Shown: one piece after another, positions 18,325-28,054 of the stretch
How the letters are laid out: every line of letters starts with the position of its first letter
Numbering within the stretch: the stretch's first letter is position 1
Assembly (NCBI RefSeq): GCF_050920705.1
Contig: NZ_CP154799.1
Location: 1,798,001 to 1,862,000, forward strand
Direction: 5' to 3'
Source of the DNA: Regnicoccus_A sp014224355
Lineage (GTDB): Bacteria > Cyanobacteriota > Cyanobacteriia > PCC-6307 > Cyanobiaceae
Length of the DNA stretch: 64,000 bases
Notes under the pieces: generated by a model
Told to the model about the DNA's origin: nothing
The model's database searches: none
Seen by the model: the letters and a program-made list of their open reading frames with translations, nothing else
Program-made: the position numbers and the translations under genes

Positions 18325-18344
18325 GCCGCCCTTTCCCTGCCCCT

Positions 18345-18350
18345 GAGGAG
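18345..18350 (+). promoter_or_regulatory. Shine-Dalgarno site fixing the RNase II start
   Basis: GAGGAG lies 8 nt before the TTG at 18359, ideal spacing. The nearby ATG at 18352 is only 1 nt away from it and runs into a stop after six codons. The site therefore supports the unusual TTG start for the RNase II-family gene. Confidence 0.7.
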
Positions 18351-18358
18351 CATGGCGT

Positions 18359-20382
18359 TTGCAACCGGGTGATCTCGTCGGTCTGATCGGCTCGAAGGGG
18401 CCGGAACTGGCTCTGATCGAAGCCATCAACGGCAGCCGTGTCCGTCTCAGGGCGGGCTGGGACGCCCGTTCCCAGAACGTCCCCCTGCGACAGCTGGATC
18501 TGGTGGCCCCCCTGCCGGGAGTGCATGAGCCGCCAGTCCGTCTGGATCAATCCCCCTGGCTGCTGGAGCCATCGGTCCTGGCTTCCGCTTCCCCCGGTCG
18601 CCACGATCTCGGTGCCGCCTGGCTGTTGCTGGTGGAGGCGCCACCCGAGGAGGGGGTCAGCCTGGCGGAGTTCACCGAACTGGTGGCCGGCGGCGACAGT
18701 CCGGCAGCCCGGGCCGCCTGCTGGTGCTGGCTGCACCAGCCAGAGCAGCACCTGTTTCGCTGGCGCCAGGGCCGGGTGCATCCCCGTTCCCTGCGTGATC
18801 TCCGCCAGCTCCGTCACGACCGTCACCGACAGGCGCTCGAGCAGCGACGGGTGCAGCAGTGGCACGCCCTGCTGCGTCAACGCACGCCTCTGGAGACCTC
18901 CGATCTCGCCCCCGCCCAGGTTGAGCAGTTGCAGCAGTTGCTGGCCTTCGCCGGCGGTGAGATCGAGGCGTTGTCCGATCCGGAGCTGCGTCGCGGCCTG
19001 CAGCAGGCCCAGTGCGCCGCCGAACCAGGACCGGTGCGCCGTCTGCTGGTGGACCTGGGCCAGTGGCAGCCCCATGCCTTGCCTTCTCTGCGCAGCAGCG
19101 TCTGGGACCAGGGGTTCACGCCGGCCCTGCTGGAGGACGCCGAGGGCCTGCTGGCTCAGGCCGAGCAGGATCAACCCGGCGATGAGACCCGGCGGGATCT
19201 CACCGCCCTGCGCAGTTACACCATCGATGACGCCGACACCGAGGAAATCGATGACGCCGTGTCGCTGGAGCCCCTGGCGGGGGGCGGCCTGCGGCTGTGG
19301 GTTCACATCGCCGATCCCGGCCGCCTGGTGGCCAGCGGCTCCCCCTCGATCTGGAGGCCCGGCGCCGTGGCACCAGCCTCTATCTGGCCTCAGGGGTGGT
19401 GCCGATGTTCCCCCTGGCCCTGGCGGTGGGTCCCTTCAGCCTGCGCCAGGGGCATCGCTGTGCCGCCTGGAGCTGCGCGGTCGAGCTGGCGGAGGATGGC
19501 AGCGTGGCCAGCCACGAGCTGCTGCGCAGCTGGATCCGCCCCACCTACCGCCTCACCTACGGCGATGCTGATGCCCTGATCGACATGGCTCCGCCCGAGG
19601 AGCCCGACCTGGCCAAGCTGCAGGGGCTGCTGGAGTGCCGTCGCCGTTGGCGGGAGGCCCGCGGGGCCCTCTCGATGGAGCAGAGCGAGGGACGGATTCT
19701 CTGCCGCGACGAGCACGCTGAACTGGAGATCACCGATCCCTCGCCGGCTCGGGCCCTGGTGGCCGAAGCGATGATCCTCACCGGTTCTGTGGTGGCTGCC
19801 CATGCCGTCGACCTCGGCCTGGCCATGCCCTTTCGCGGCCAACCGGTGAGCGAGTTGCCACCCGAGAGTGAGTTGCAGAGTCTCCAGGAGGGGCCTGTCC
19901 GCCATGCGGCCCTGCGCCGCTGCCTCAGCCGCGGCTGCACGAGCGCAGCAGTGAGCCCCCATTTCAGCCTGGGGCTGCCGTCTTATGTGCAGGCCACCTC
20001 GCCGATCCGCCGCTACGCCGATCTGGTGGCCCAGCGCCAGCTGGCCGCCACCCTCACCGGCGATCAGCCCCTCGACGCCGCCCGGATGGGGGAGCTTCTG
20101 GAGGAGCTTGATCCGGTGATTCGCGAAGGCATCCAGATCAGCCGTGAGGATCAGCGCCACTGGCAGCAGGTCTGGTTCGAGCAGCATCGCGGCGAGCGTT
20201 GGCCCGCTGTCTTTCTGCGCTGGTTGCGCCAGCAGGACCGCCTGGCCCTGGTTCACCTGGAGTCACTGGCGATGGACCAGGCCGTGCGGGCACCGGAGCT
20301 GTGTCAGCCGGGGGATGCACTCACGGTTCAGGTCCAGCAGGTGGATTCCCTCTCGGATCTGCTGCGGCTGGAGGCCCGCTGA
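18359..20382 (+). CDS. rnb: RNase II / VacB-family 3'-5' exoribonuclease, frameshifted in this sequence
   Basis: Degrades RNA processively from the 3' end. From TTG 18359 (LQPGDLVGLIG...) the N-terminal ~280 residues form the RNA-binding part, then the RNB domain starts with the acidic metal site in DDADTEEIDDAVSLE and continues VHIADPGRLVASGSP. There the frame breaks. The continuation LDLEARRRGTSLYLASGVV, and later YVQATSPIRRYADLVAQRQL, is in another frame until the stop at 20382. One more C in the C5 run at 19341-19345 restores a 674-aa protein with a seamless RNB domain. It follows rpsR by 34 bp. Whether it is RNase II or RNase R-like cannot be settled by eye. Confidence 0.87.
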
Positions 20383-20393
20383 GCCTGCACCGA

Positions 20394-22217
20394 TCAAGCC
20401 TCCAGCCGCGACACCCGCAGCCAGGGCCCCCAGGGATTGGCAACGCCGATCAGGCGCACCGGCCTGGGAGCCTCCTGTTGTTGCAGCCAGTGGTGCAGGC
20501 CAGGCTCAAGGCTGATCAGCGGCCAGGCGCGGTGTTCGCTTTCAAGGGTGTACCCACCGTCTCCATCGGGCACGAGGGTGCCATCGAAGACCCGCTCATG
20601 GGGTTCCTCCGGGGCCTGGAAGGGGCTGGCTGGCTCGCTTGCCGCCAGGGTCCCCCGCGGCTGCAGCAGCGCTGGATCCAGCAGGGCGCGCCGCTGGCGC
20701 CGCTGCCAGTCCGGGTGATGCCAGGGGGTGTCCCAGAGGGGCATCGGCCCGGCCGGTGCCAGGGGGTCGCTGATCAGTGCCTCCTGCAGATGACGGACGT
20801 CGAGGGTGGCCGGAACCGTGCCGGAGCCTGAGCAGAGGGCCGCCGCCGCCCCGGCGGCCTGGCCGATGTTCAGGATCAGTGGCTGCAGCCGGGTGGCGCC
20901 ATTGGCCATGTGGCTGCAGCTGATGGCCTTGTCGGCCGCCAGCAGGTTGTCGAGATCGGCGCTCACCAGGGCTCCGTAGGGAACCATGAACGGCGTACCG
21001 CTCCAGCGGCCACCCCAGCGGCAGCTCTTGGGGGCCAGAGGCCAGTCGTCGCCAGGGTAGTGGTGATCGTTGGCGTAGTTGCCCACTGCGATCGAGCTGC
21101 AGCGACCCTCCCCATCGAAGGGGATCGGCCCGATCCAGGCCCCGTCGTCGTCGGGGGTGCCTCTGAGCCCGGCAGGCGCCAGGGGCAGCAGATCCTGCTC
21201 CAGCACCAGGCGGTGGCCCACCAGCCGCCGGCCCTCGCGCCAGTAGGGCATCAGGGCCAGGGGCGATGGTCCTCCCAGCGCTGAGCCTCCCCCGGGGGCC
21301 TCGGGAAACACACCGGCGGGTTGCAGCCAGCCGCCGGAGGCTTCCCCCAGGGCGCCGAGAAACGCCAGGCTGTGCTGCTGCATGGCTCGCGCCAGCTCCG
21401 CCTGGGCGGTGAGATCAGGGCTGAAGGCCCGCTCCAGGCCGTCGTGCCAGTCGTTGCCGTGCAGTGGCCAGTTGAGCATCACCAACCCACCGGGCAGGCG
21501 TCCGTAGCTGAGGGTGCGCTCCAGTCCGAATGCCTCGGTGGCCCGCTCGAACGGGGCCGCAGGAGTGCTCCCGCCTGGACAGGGCCCCTTCGACTCCTGG
21601 GCCAGCACCACCCAGGTGGGGGACTGCACCGGCTGGTGCTGGAAGAACGGATCGGTGTTCAGCCGCTTGCGGGTGGGTGCGCTGGGTTCCCCCCAGTCGT
21701 CGCTGGCGTCCCAGCCCAGATGAAAAGGCACGCCCGCGTGCGGCAGCAGATCCCCGCGATCGCTGCCGTCGATGACCAGCTGCAGGCTCAGGCGCACCAG
21801 CTCGCCCTGGTGATCCAGCTCCATCGCCGTCAGCCGTGAGCCGGTGCGCTCCAGCTGCCTCAGACGGCAGCCGCTCCACCAGCGCAACCGCGGTTCGGCA
21901 GCCAGCCAGCGCCGCAGCACCCGCTCGGCGCTGGCTGGCCTCCAGCCGAAACAACTCACCCAGTTGTGATCGAGACCTTCGGGCTCCTCCCGCTGCAGGG
22001 CGCGCAGCAGGGCGCCCCAGAGTCCGCTCTGCCAGGGGCTGAGTTCGTTGCCATCGGGCGCACAGACCCCCGCCGCGCTCACCATGCCCCCCAGCCAGGG
22101 TCCTGGTGTGAGCAGGAGCGTGTCGGCGCCGCCACGGGCGGCCTGCAGGGCGGCCGCCACTCCGCCACTGCCGCCACCCCAGACCACCACGGCCGCCTGA
22201 TCGTCTCGTGCTCGCAT
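20394..22217 (-). CDS. FAD-dependent oxidoreductase (FAD_oxidored family)
   Basis: A flavoprotein of about 607 aa. After ATG 22217 comes the dinucleotide-binding motif VVVWGGGSGGVAAALQAARGG (strand, GxGxxG-like turn, helix), then GPWLGGMVSAAGV. Mid-protein there is LVIDGSDRGDLL, and the second FAD-contacting block is DNLLAADKAISCSHMANGA followed by LILNIGQAAGAAAALC. The combination fits the family annotated as FAD-dependent oxidoreductase (PF12831-like). The substrate is unknown and no diagnostic neighbour is present. An upstream open stretch to 22349 is Pro/Gly-rich and probably not translated. Convergent with the RNase II gene, 11 bp between ends. Confidence 0.85.
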   Translation of the reverse strand: MRARDDQAAVVVWGGGSGGVAAALQAARGGADTLLLTPGPWLGGMVSAAGVCAPDGNELSPWQSGLWGALLRALQREEPEGLDHNWVSCFGWRPASAERVLRRWLAAEPRLRWWSGCRLRQLERTGSRLTAMELDHQGELVRLSLQLVIDGSDRGDLLPHAGVPFHLGWDASDDWGEPSAPTRKRLNTDPFFQHQPVQSPTWVVLAQESKGPCPGGSTPAAPFERATEAFGLERTLSYGRLPGGLVMLNWPLHGNDWHDGLERAFSPDLTAQAELARAMQQHSLAFLGALGEASGGWLQPAGVFPEAPGGGSALGGPSPLALMPYWREGRRLVGHRLVLEQDLLPLAPAGLRGTPDDDGAWIGPIPFDGEGRCSSIAVGNYANDHHYPGDDWPLAPKSCRWGGRWSGTPFMVPYGALVSADLDNLLAADKAISCSHMANGATRLQPLILNIGQAAGAAAALCSGSGTVPATLDVRHLQEALISDPLAPAGPMPLWDTPWHHPDWQRRQRRALLDPALLQPRGTLAASEPASPFQAPEEPHERVFDGTLVPDGDGGYTLESEHRAWPLISLEPGLHHWLQQQEAPRPVRLIGVANPWGPWLRVSRLEA

Positions 22218-22354
22218 CGGGGTGGCCGACTCCACGACCTCGATTGTGCCGATCCGCCCGCACCCCCCTGAGGATGGGCTGGGATGGCACTCGGTAGGAT
22301 CCGGCCCCGGCGCAGGGCCGCTCTGGCGGCGCAGCGGGCCCTTCACCACCGCCG

Positions 22355-23944
22355 ATGACTTACACCCTCACCACTCCGCTCTATTACGTCAACGACAAGC
22401 CCCATCTCGGCAGCGCCTACACCACGCTGGCCTGCGATGCGCTGGCCCGCTTCCAGCGCCTGATGGGCCGATCGGTGCTGTTCATCACCGGCTGTGATGA
22501 GCACGGTCTCAAGATCCAGCGCACCGCCCAGGCGGCCGGTCTCACCCCCCAGGCCCACTGCGACCAGGTGAGTGATCAGTACAGGGCCCTGTGGGACCGC
22601 TGGCAGATCAGCCACGACCGCTTCATCCGCACCAGTGAGCCGCGCCACCGTCTGCTGGTGGAGCAGTTCTTCCGGCGGGTTGAAGCCTCCGGCGATGTGG
22701 TGGAAGGGCGCCAGAGGGGCTGGTACTGCGTGGCCTGTGAAGAGTTCAAGGAGGATCCCCCCGAGGCCCGAGCGCCCCAGTGCGGCACCCACCAGCGACC
22801 CCTGGAGTGGCGCGATGAGCTCAACCTCTTTTTCAGGCTCTCCCGCTACCAGCAGGCCATCGAGGAGCTGATCCAGCGACCGGGCTTCATCGCTCCTGCC
22901 GGCCGCCGCCGCGAAGTGGAGAACTTCGTGGCCCAGGGGCTGCGCGATTTCTCCATCTCCCGGCTGGATCTGCCCTGGGGAATTCCCGTTCCCGGCCACG
23001 ACGGCCACACGTTCTATGTATGGTTCGACGCCCTGCTCGGCTATCTCACCGCTCTGCTGGAGCCGGGCGATCCGCCCGACCTGGGGCTCCTCAGCCAGCG
23101 GGGCTGGCCGGCAAGCATCCACGTGATCGGCAAGGACATTCTTCGCTTTCACGCGGTCTACTGGCCGGCGATGCTGCTCTCGGCAGGTCTTGAGCTGCCC
23201 GAGCGGGTCTTCGGGCACGGCTTTCTCACCCGGGAGGGGCAGAAGATGGGCAAATCCCTGGGCAACGTGCTTGATCCTGGTGAGCTGCTGGAGCGCTGCG
23301 GTCCCGATGCCGTGCGCTGGTACCTGCTTCGCGACATTCCCTTCGGCGACGACGGCGATGTGCAGCAGCAGCGCTTCAGCGATCTGGTCAACAACGATCT
23401 GGCCAACACCATCGGCAACCTGCTCAACCGCACCTCCTCAATGGCCAGGCGTTGGTTCGATCAGGCGGTTCCGCCACCCAGTGATGGGCTCGACGGGAGC
23501 CATCCCCTGGCCCTGGCGGCGGACACAGCCCGGCAGCAGGTGATCGAGGGACTGGAACGGCTTGATTTCCGTCAGGCCGCCGCAGCCTCCCTGCAGCTCG
23601 CCATCAGCGCCAATGGCTACCTCAACGACCAGGCCCCCTGGAGCCGGATGAAGCAGGAGGGCCAGCGGCAGCAGGTGGCTGACGACCTCTATGCGGTGCT
23701 GGAGGCCGCCCGGCTGGTGGCCTTGCTGCTGGCGCCGATCCTGCCCGATCTCTCCACCCGCATGCTGCTTCAGCTCAACCAGCCCCCGGCCCCCAGTGAT
23801 TCCTCTCTCGGAGCTCCAGGCCCTGGTCCTGGCGGTCCCGCCCCGTGGCAGCAGCGCCTGGGCTGGGGGGGATTGATCGCCGGCACTCCCCTCCCCGAGC
23901 CGGAGCCTGTGATGGCCAGGCTGGAACTGGATGGACCGCTGTGA
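22355..23944 (+). CDS. metG: Methionyl-tRNA synthetase
   Basis: A class I synthetase that charges tRNA-Met. ATG 22355 begins MTYTLTTPLYYVNDKPHLGS with the HIGH-like PHLGS. The knuckle region contains CVACEEFKED and CGTHQR. The KMSKS loop is KMGKSLGN (about residue 297), and the anticodon-binding helical domain follows. At 529 aa it is the short form without a C-terminal tRNA-binding extension; its last ~50 residues are Pro/Gly-rich. The stop overlaps the lptC start (GTGA), giving translational coupling. Confidence 0.96.
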   Translation: MTYTLTTPLYYVNDKPHLGSAYTTLACDALARFQRLMGRSVLFITGCDEHGLKIQRTAQAAGLTPQAHCDQVSDQYRALWDRWQISHDRFIRTSEPRHRLLVEQFFRRVEASGDVVEGRQRGWYCVACEEFKEDPPEARAPQCGTHQRPLEWRDELNLFFRLSRYQQAIEELIQRPGFIAPAGRRREVENFVAQGLRDFSISRLDLPWGIPVPGHDGHTFYVWFDALLGYLTALLEPGDPPDLGLLSQRGWPASIHVIGKDILRFHAVYWPAMLLSAGLELPERVFGHGFLTREGQKMGKSLGNVLDPGELLERCGPDAVRWYLLRDIPFGDDGDVQQQRFSDLVNNDLANTIGNLLNRTSSMARRWFDQAVPPPSDGLDGSHPLALAADTARQQVIEGLERLDFRQAAAASLQLAISANGYLNDQAPWSRMKQEGQRQQVADDLYAVLEAARLVALLLAPILPDLSTRMLLQLNQPPAPSDSSLGAPGPGPGGPAPWQQRLGWGGLIAGTPLPEPEPVMARLELDGPL

Positions 23945-25077
23945 AGGCCCCCCCGGTCCGCGCCCTGATCTTCGGATTGCCTCTGGTGGCCCTGCTGGGC
24001 TGCACGCGCCAACCGATCAAGCCCAAGGAGCCCCAGCCCTTCGTGTTCCGCTCGCTCAACCTGCGCCAGCAGGATGGTCAGGGTCGCCCGGCCTGGGAGC
24101 TCACCAGCCCGCAGGCCCGCTACGACCTGCAGCGGCGCATCGCCCGCGCCACGGATCCCCGGGGCGTGATCTACGTCGGCGGCAAGCCGCGGTACAAGGT
24201 GGAGGCCACCAGCGGCCTGGTGATCAACGATGGTGAGGTGATCCAGCTGGAAGGGAAGGTGCGGATCCTGGTGCTGGGTCCCAGGGGCTCGGTGATCAGT
24301 GGGGATCGGGTGCGCTGGACGCCCGGCCGGCAGCTGATGGAGATCGACCGGCGCCCCGTGCTCACCGAACGTCAGAGCCGCCTGAGTGCCACCACGGCCC
24401 GGTTCCTGCTCGACAAGGACAAGCTGGAGTTGCGCGGCAAGACCCGCGTGCAGCAACCAGAGCTGGATCTGCGCGCGAGCCGGGCTGACTGGCAGGCCAA
24501 CACCGGCGCTCTGGTGGCGGCGGGTCCGGTGAAGGGGGAGCGGCGGCCCGCCGCTGAGAAGGGCATTGTCCAGACGGTCACGGGATCGTCGCTGCAGGGG
24601 AACACCCGCCAGGAAGTGGTGGATCTGCTCGCGCCGGTGCGCTTCACGGACCCCTCCCGCAAGGCCGTGCTTGACGCCCAGCGCACCCGCTGGAATGCCA
24701 AGGACCAGGTCCTCAGCACCGCTCTCCCCTTCACCGGCGTGGTCGATCAGCTGAACGTGGCGGGCGACTCCCTGCGGCTGGTGCTGGCAGAGAAAACGGC
24801 GATCATCCCCAGCGGTTGTCGCCTTCGCCAGCCTGGTGAACGGCTTCAGGCCAGGGAATGCCGCTGGAACTGGGACACCCAGGACATCCAGGCGCGGGGA
24901 AGCGTTCAGCTGGAGCGGGATCAGAACCAGCAGATCACGCGCAGTGAGCAGCTGTTCGGGAAGGTGGGCCCCAAGGGACTGGCCGAGTTCACGACCCCGG
25001 GGGGGCGGGTGTTTTCGGAGCTGAAAGTGCCTCCCCCCTCGAAAGAGCGACGTCAGCCCGCTCCAGTGACGTTCTGA
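23941..25077 (+). CDS. lptC: LptC-like LPS export protein / lipoprotein
   Basis: Starts at GTG 23941, overlapping the metG stop. A short signal with a lipobox (LPLVALLGC) predicts lipoprotein processing at Cys 21. The rest is beta-rich, with repeated YDL...A...VIYVGG, GLVINDGEVIQLEGKVRIL and ISGDRVRW elements, the pattern of the LptA/LptC (OstA-like) beta-jellyroll. At 378 aa it is longer than E. coli LptC, as in cyanobacteria, where two such repeats occur. Role: carrying lipopolysaccharide from the inner membrane toward LptA/LptD (family knowledge). The 3' 89 bp overlap the convergent CCB gene. Confidence 0.85.
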   Translation: MKAPPVRALIFGLPLVALLGCTRQPIKPKEPQPFVFRSLNLRQQDGQGRPAWELTSPQARYDLQRRIARATDPRGVIYVGGKPRYKVEATSGLVINDGEVIQLEGKVRILVLGPRGSVISGDRVRWTPGRQLMEIDRRPVLTERQSRLSATTARFLLDKDKLELRGKTRVQQPELDLRASRADWQANTGALVAAGPVKGERRPAAEKGIVQTVTGSSLQGNTRQEVVDLLAPVRFTDPSRKAVLDAQRTRWNAKDQVLSTALPFTGVVDQLNVAGDSLRLVLAEKTAIIPSGCRLRQPGERLQARECRWNWDTQDIQARGSVQLERDQNQQITRSEQLFGKVGPKGLAEFTTPGGRVFSELKVPPPSKERRQPAPVTF

Positions 25078-25672
25078 GCTTTTCGGCCCACCCCTCGATC
25101 CAGAGTTCATCGCTGCGACTGAAGCAGCGGGGCGACCAGCCTCCCGCCAGCAGCCAGCCCTGGCTGCCGATCGGCTGGACCAGCACCGCCGGTGTGCCCA
25201 CCGGCAGGCAGCTGAATTCCTCACGGCCGGGGTAGAGCTTCAGGTTCACCAGCGAGACCGCGCGGCCGTTGGCCGTGGCTCTGCCGCAGATCTCCCCTGG
25301 ATCGAAAGGCGTGTGGCCCAGCAGACCACGCCGTAGCAGGGTCCTGCCCTGCCAGTGGATCAGCAGGCTGGCGGCAGGAGTGGCGGTGAGCAGCAGGCGG
25401 CTCCCCCAGGCCAGCTCCAGGCTCAACTCCTCCGGCAGCTCGGCGGCGAGCTCCAGCCCCTGCTCCCCCTCCAGCTCCACGCGCTCGGGGGCGATGGGCA
25501 GGGCCCTGGTCCAGAGCACCGCCACCAGCATCAGACCGACCGCCATCAGGCTCGCCAGCACCCCGGCACGCTCCAGGGCCGGATTCAGCTCTGGCGCCGT
25601 GAGCTGATTGAGCAGACAGAGCCCGAGCCCCAGCAGCCCTGCCGCCAGGGTGAAACGGGCCGGGGTGGGCAT
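24989..25672 (-). CDS. Cofactor assembly of complex C subunit B (CCB2/CCB4-like)
   Basis: A membrane protein related to the CCB2/CCB4 factors that attach heme ci to cytochrome b6 in the thylakoid b6f complex. From ATG 25672 (MPTPARFTLAAGLLGLGLCL) two N-terminal membrane helices (about residues 8-25 and 40-58) precede a soluble domain with VELEGEQGLELAAELP and AWGSRLLLTATPAASLL, then LYPGREEFSCLPVGTPAVLVQP. The length, 227 aa, fits the family. I cannot tell CCB2 from CCB4 by eye. Its last 89 bp overlap the end of lptC on the other strand. Confidence 0.78.
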   Translation of the reverse strand: MPTPARFTLAAGLLGLGLCLLNQLTAPELNPALERAGVLASLMAVGLMLVAVLWTRALPIAPERVELEGEQGLELAAELPEELSLELAWGSRLLLTATPAASLLIHWQGRTLLRRGLLGHTPFDPGEICGRATANGRAVSLVNLKLYPGREEFSCLPVGTPAVLVQPIGSQGWLLAGGWSPRCFSRSDELWIEGWAEKLRTSLERADVALSRGEALSAPKTPAPPGS

Positions 25673-25784
25673 GGTGGTCACGGTGTCCACGACGTTGGCG
25701 TGAACGCTGACACGGATTCCAGTCTCCGGCGGGCCCTCCCTGGCCATGGGTTGCTGGAATGGGGAGCAGTTCCGATCTCCCGCC

Positions 25785-26192
25785 ATGGAAGCCAGCAAGG
25801 CCTTCGCCGCCATCGCCCTGGCCGCCGTGGCCTGTGATGGGACGCTGGGCCGCGATGAGGCCAAGGCCCTGCGGGGCCTGCTGGAGCACCGGACCCCCTA
25901 CGCTGACCTCACAGACCTCGCCATTGCGGAACTGTTCGATTCCCTTCTGGCTGCCCTGCGCCAGGGGGGGCTTGAGGCTCTCGTCACTGCCGCGGTCCCC
26001 GTGCTGAACACCGAACAGCGGGAAACGGCCCTGGCGGTGGCGGCCCAGCTGGTTCACAGCGATCGGGTCGTCCAGGCCAGCGAGCAGGTGTTCCTGCAGA
26101 GCCTGGCGGTTCAGCTCGCCTTGCCTGGAGGGAAGGCCGGGCAGATTCTCGCAGCGATTGAGGCTCTCAACCGCGACAGCCTGTCCAGCTGA
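25785..26192 (+). CDS. TerB-like helical protein
   Basis: A 135-aa, all-alpha soluble protein starting MEASKAFAAIALAAVACDG, with DG..G.DEA (CDGTLGRDEAKALRGLL), then LNTEQRETALAVAAQLVHSDRVVQASEQVFLQ split by acidic turns. This repeated 'activity in D/S, E..FL' layout matches the TerB/tellurite-resistance-like fold widespread in cyanobacteria, usually without a proven role in tellurite. A G7 run at 25974-25980 is read in frame. ATG 25785 is preferred over an upstream ATG. psb32 follows after 38 bp. Confidence 0.7.
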   Translation: MEASKAFAAIALAAVACDGTLGRDEAKALRGLLEHRTPYADLTDLAIAELFDSLLAALRQGGLEALVTAAVPVLNTEQRETALAVAAQLVHSDRVVQASEQVFLQSLAVQLALPGGKAGQILAAIEALNRDSLSS

Positions 26193-26230
26193 GGGCAAAC
26201 TGTGGGGCAACGATTCATCTCCAGGTTCCC

Positions 26231-26905
26231 GTGCGTCTGCTGCCCCGAGTGCTGGCTCTGTTCACCGCCCTGGTCATCCCCCTGCTGGTGCTGGTCCCGG
26301 CAACCTGGGCTGTGGGAGTCGGAGATCTGCCGGCGCCACCGGCCTCACAGCATCTGATCGATACGGCAGGACTGTTCAGTCGCGCCACTTCGGCCGAGCT
26401 GGAGCGTCGCCTGGCCGAGCTGGAGAGTGGCCACGTTCAGGCGAGGTTGCTCACTGTGCCCCGTCTCGACTACGGCCTGCAACTCGACTCTCTCGGTCAG
26501 CAGCTCCTGCAGGCCTGGTCGGGAGCGGAGCCCAGCTCCGGGGGTGACCTGCTGCTGCTGATCGACGCTCAGACCAACACGGCGGCTGTTGTCGCCAGCA
26601 CCGAGCTGCTGGAGCAACTGCCGGCTTCGCTGCTGCGGGACACCGCCGACAGCACCATGGCGGTTCCCCTGCGGCTGGGAACCCGCTATCGCCAGGCCTC
26701 TCTCGACGCCATAGCCCGTCTGAACACGGTCCTGCAGGGCGGGGAGGATCCTGGCCCCCCTCTGGAAGAGACGGCCGCTCCTGTGGTGAGCAACATCCCC
26801 ACTCGGGAGGAAACCGCTGCGGGCAACGGCTTCCAGTGGGTGATCGTGCTGCTGGTGGTGGGCACCATCGTGCCGATGCTCACCTGGTGGGTTTTCTCAC
26901 GCTGA
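26231..26905 (+). CDS. psb32: TPM-domain protein, Psb32-like
   Basis: GTG 26231 starts a signal peptide (residues 1-27, ending TWAVG), followed by a TPM domain (LIDTAGLFSRATSAELERRL, DLLLLIDAQTNTAAVV, YRQASLDAIARLNTVL) and a C-terminal membrane helix (WVIVLLVVGTIVPMLTWWV). This is the layout of Psb32, a thylakoid protein reported to protect photosystem II and speed its repair. Location: lumen side of the thylakoid, anchored by the C-terminal helix. It sits 6 bp before pxcA. TPM proteins are diverse, so the Psb32 assignment is probable rather than certain. Confidence 0.8.
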   Translation: MRLLPRVLALFTALVIPLLVLVPATWAVGVGDLPAPPASQHLIDTAGLFSRATSAELERRLAELESGHVQARLLTVPRLDYGLQLDSLGQQLLQAWSGAEPSSGGDLLLLIDAQTNTAAVVASTELLEQLPASLLRDTADSTMAVPLRLGTRYRQASLDAIARLNTVLQGGEDPGPPLEETAAPVVSNIPTREETAAGNGFQWVIVLLVVGTIVPMLTWWVFSR

Positions 26906-26911
26906 TCACCG

Positions 26912-28054
26912 ATGGCGCTGCGCAATTGGATGGGTGCCTTCGGCAAGGCACGCTCGAGCGATCTCGTCCATCGGCTGGAGCGTGCCTATGAGGCTGCCCT
27001 GCTGATTCAGAGCATCGAGATCGAGTTCTTTGCCGATCGTCCGGTTCGAACCGATCTCGAGCTGAGTGTGCCCCGCCAGGTGCGCAGTCAGATGCTGCGC
27101 CGCTTTCGTGCGGCCTTGCAGGTGTGTCGCGAGAGCATCGAGGAGATCCAGCCTCGCCGGCACGAGCTGGATTCCCAGCAGCAGCGTCAACTCCAGCTGA
27201 TCGAGTCAGTCGAAGCCCGCTACAACTCACGCTCCGGCGCCGCCAGCCTGAGCCGCACCCCCGAGCTGTTGCCCCGCAGTCTGATGGGGGCTGTGGAGCG
27301 GGTGCGTCAGCAACTGGACCCGGAAGCCGAGGCCAGCGTTGTGGCGGGTTTCCGGCGCCGGCGGGATTCCACGCTGGTGTCCCTCCGCGTTCTCCTGTTG
27401 CTGGTGCTGGTTCCTCTGCTGATGCAGCAGGCCAGCCGCTCCTTCGTGATCTCTCCGTTGGTGGATCGCTTTGCGCCCCATGTGCCCTTCCTGAGCTACA
27501 CCAAACCGCAGTTGGAGGAGGAGGCGGTGGAGAAACTGCGCATCTACAAAGCCGAGATTGAGTTTGATGCTCTGCTCAAAGGCAGTGTGCTGCCCACCAA
27601 TGAGGAGCTGCATCAGGCCCTGGCGACCCGTGCTGCCGAGCTCAAGGATGAGGCCGACCGTCAGAGCACCCGCGCGATCAAGAACGTGATCTCCGATGGG
27701 GTGGCCCTGTTGGGCTTCGTGCTCGTCTGTGTGTTCGGCCAGGAGGAGATCCGGGTCTTGCGGGGCTTCCTGGATGAAGCTGTCTATGGCCTGAGCGACA
27801 GTGCCAAGGCTTTCGCCATCATTCTGTTCACGGACATCTTTGTTGGATTCCACAGCCCTGAGGGTTGGACTGTTCTGCTGGATGGTGTGGCCAACCACCT
27901 GGGACTTCCCCAGCGGCAGAATTTCATTCTTTTGTTCATCGCCACATTTCCGGTGATTCTGGCAACCATCTTCAAGTATTGGATCTTCAGGTATCTCAAC
28001 CGTGTTTCGCCCTCCTCCGTGGCCACCCTGCGCAACATGAATGGGGGTGGTTGA
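26912..28054 (+). CDS. pxcA: Proton extrusion protein PxcA (CemA/CotA family)
   Basis: A membrane protein needed for light-induced proton release in cyanobacteria and related to chloroplast CemA. The N-terminal ~150 residues are soluble and helical (RLERAYEAALLIQSIEIEFF). Four hydrophobic segments follow: LRVLLLLVLVPLLMQ (about 155-172), IKNVISDGVALLGFVLV (about 255-275), FAIILFTDIFVGFH and FILLFIATFPVILATIFKYW. The conserved SYTKPQLEEEAVEKLRIYK and C-terminal FRYLNRVSPSSVATLRNMN match the family. Its last 14 bp contain the cobU start. Confidence 0.93.
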   Translation: MALRNWMGAFGKARSSDLVHRLERAYEAALLIQSIEIEFFADRPVRTDLELSVPRQVRSQMLRRFRAALQVCRESIEEIQPRRHELDSQQQRQLQLIESVEARYNSRSGAASLSRTPELLPRSLMGAVERVRQQLDPEAEASVVAGFRRRRDSTLVSLRVLLLLVLVPLLMQQASRSFVISPLVDRFAPHVPFLSYTKPQLEEEAVEKLRIYKAEIEFDALLKGSVLPTNEELHQALATRAAELKDEADRQSTRAIKNVISDGVALLGFVLVCVFGQEEIRVLRGFLDEAVYGLSDSAKAFAIILFTDIFVGFHSPEGWTVLLDGVANHLGLPQRQNFILLFIATFPVILATIFKYWIFRYLNRVSPSSVATLRNMNGGG

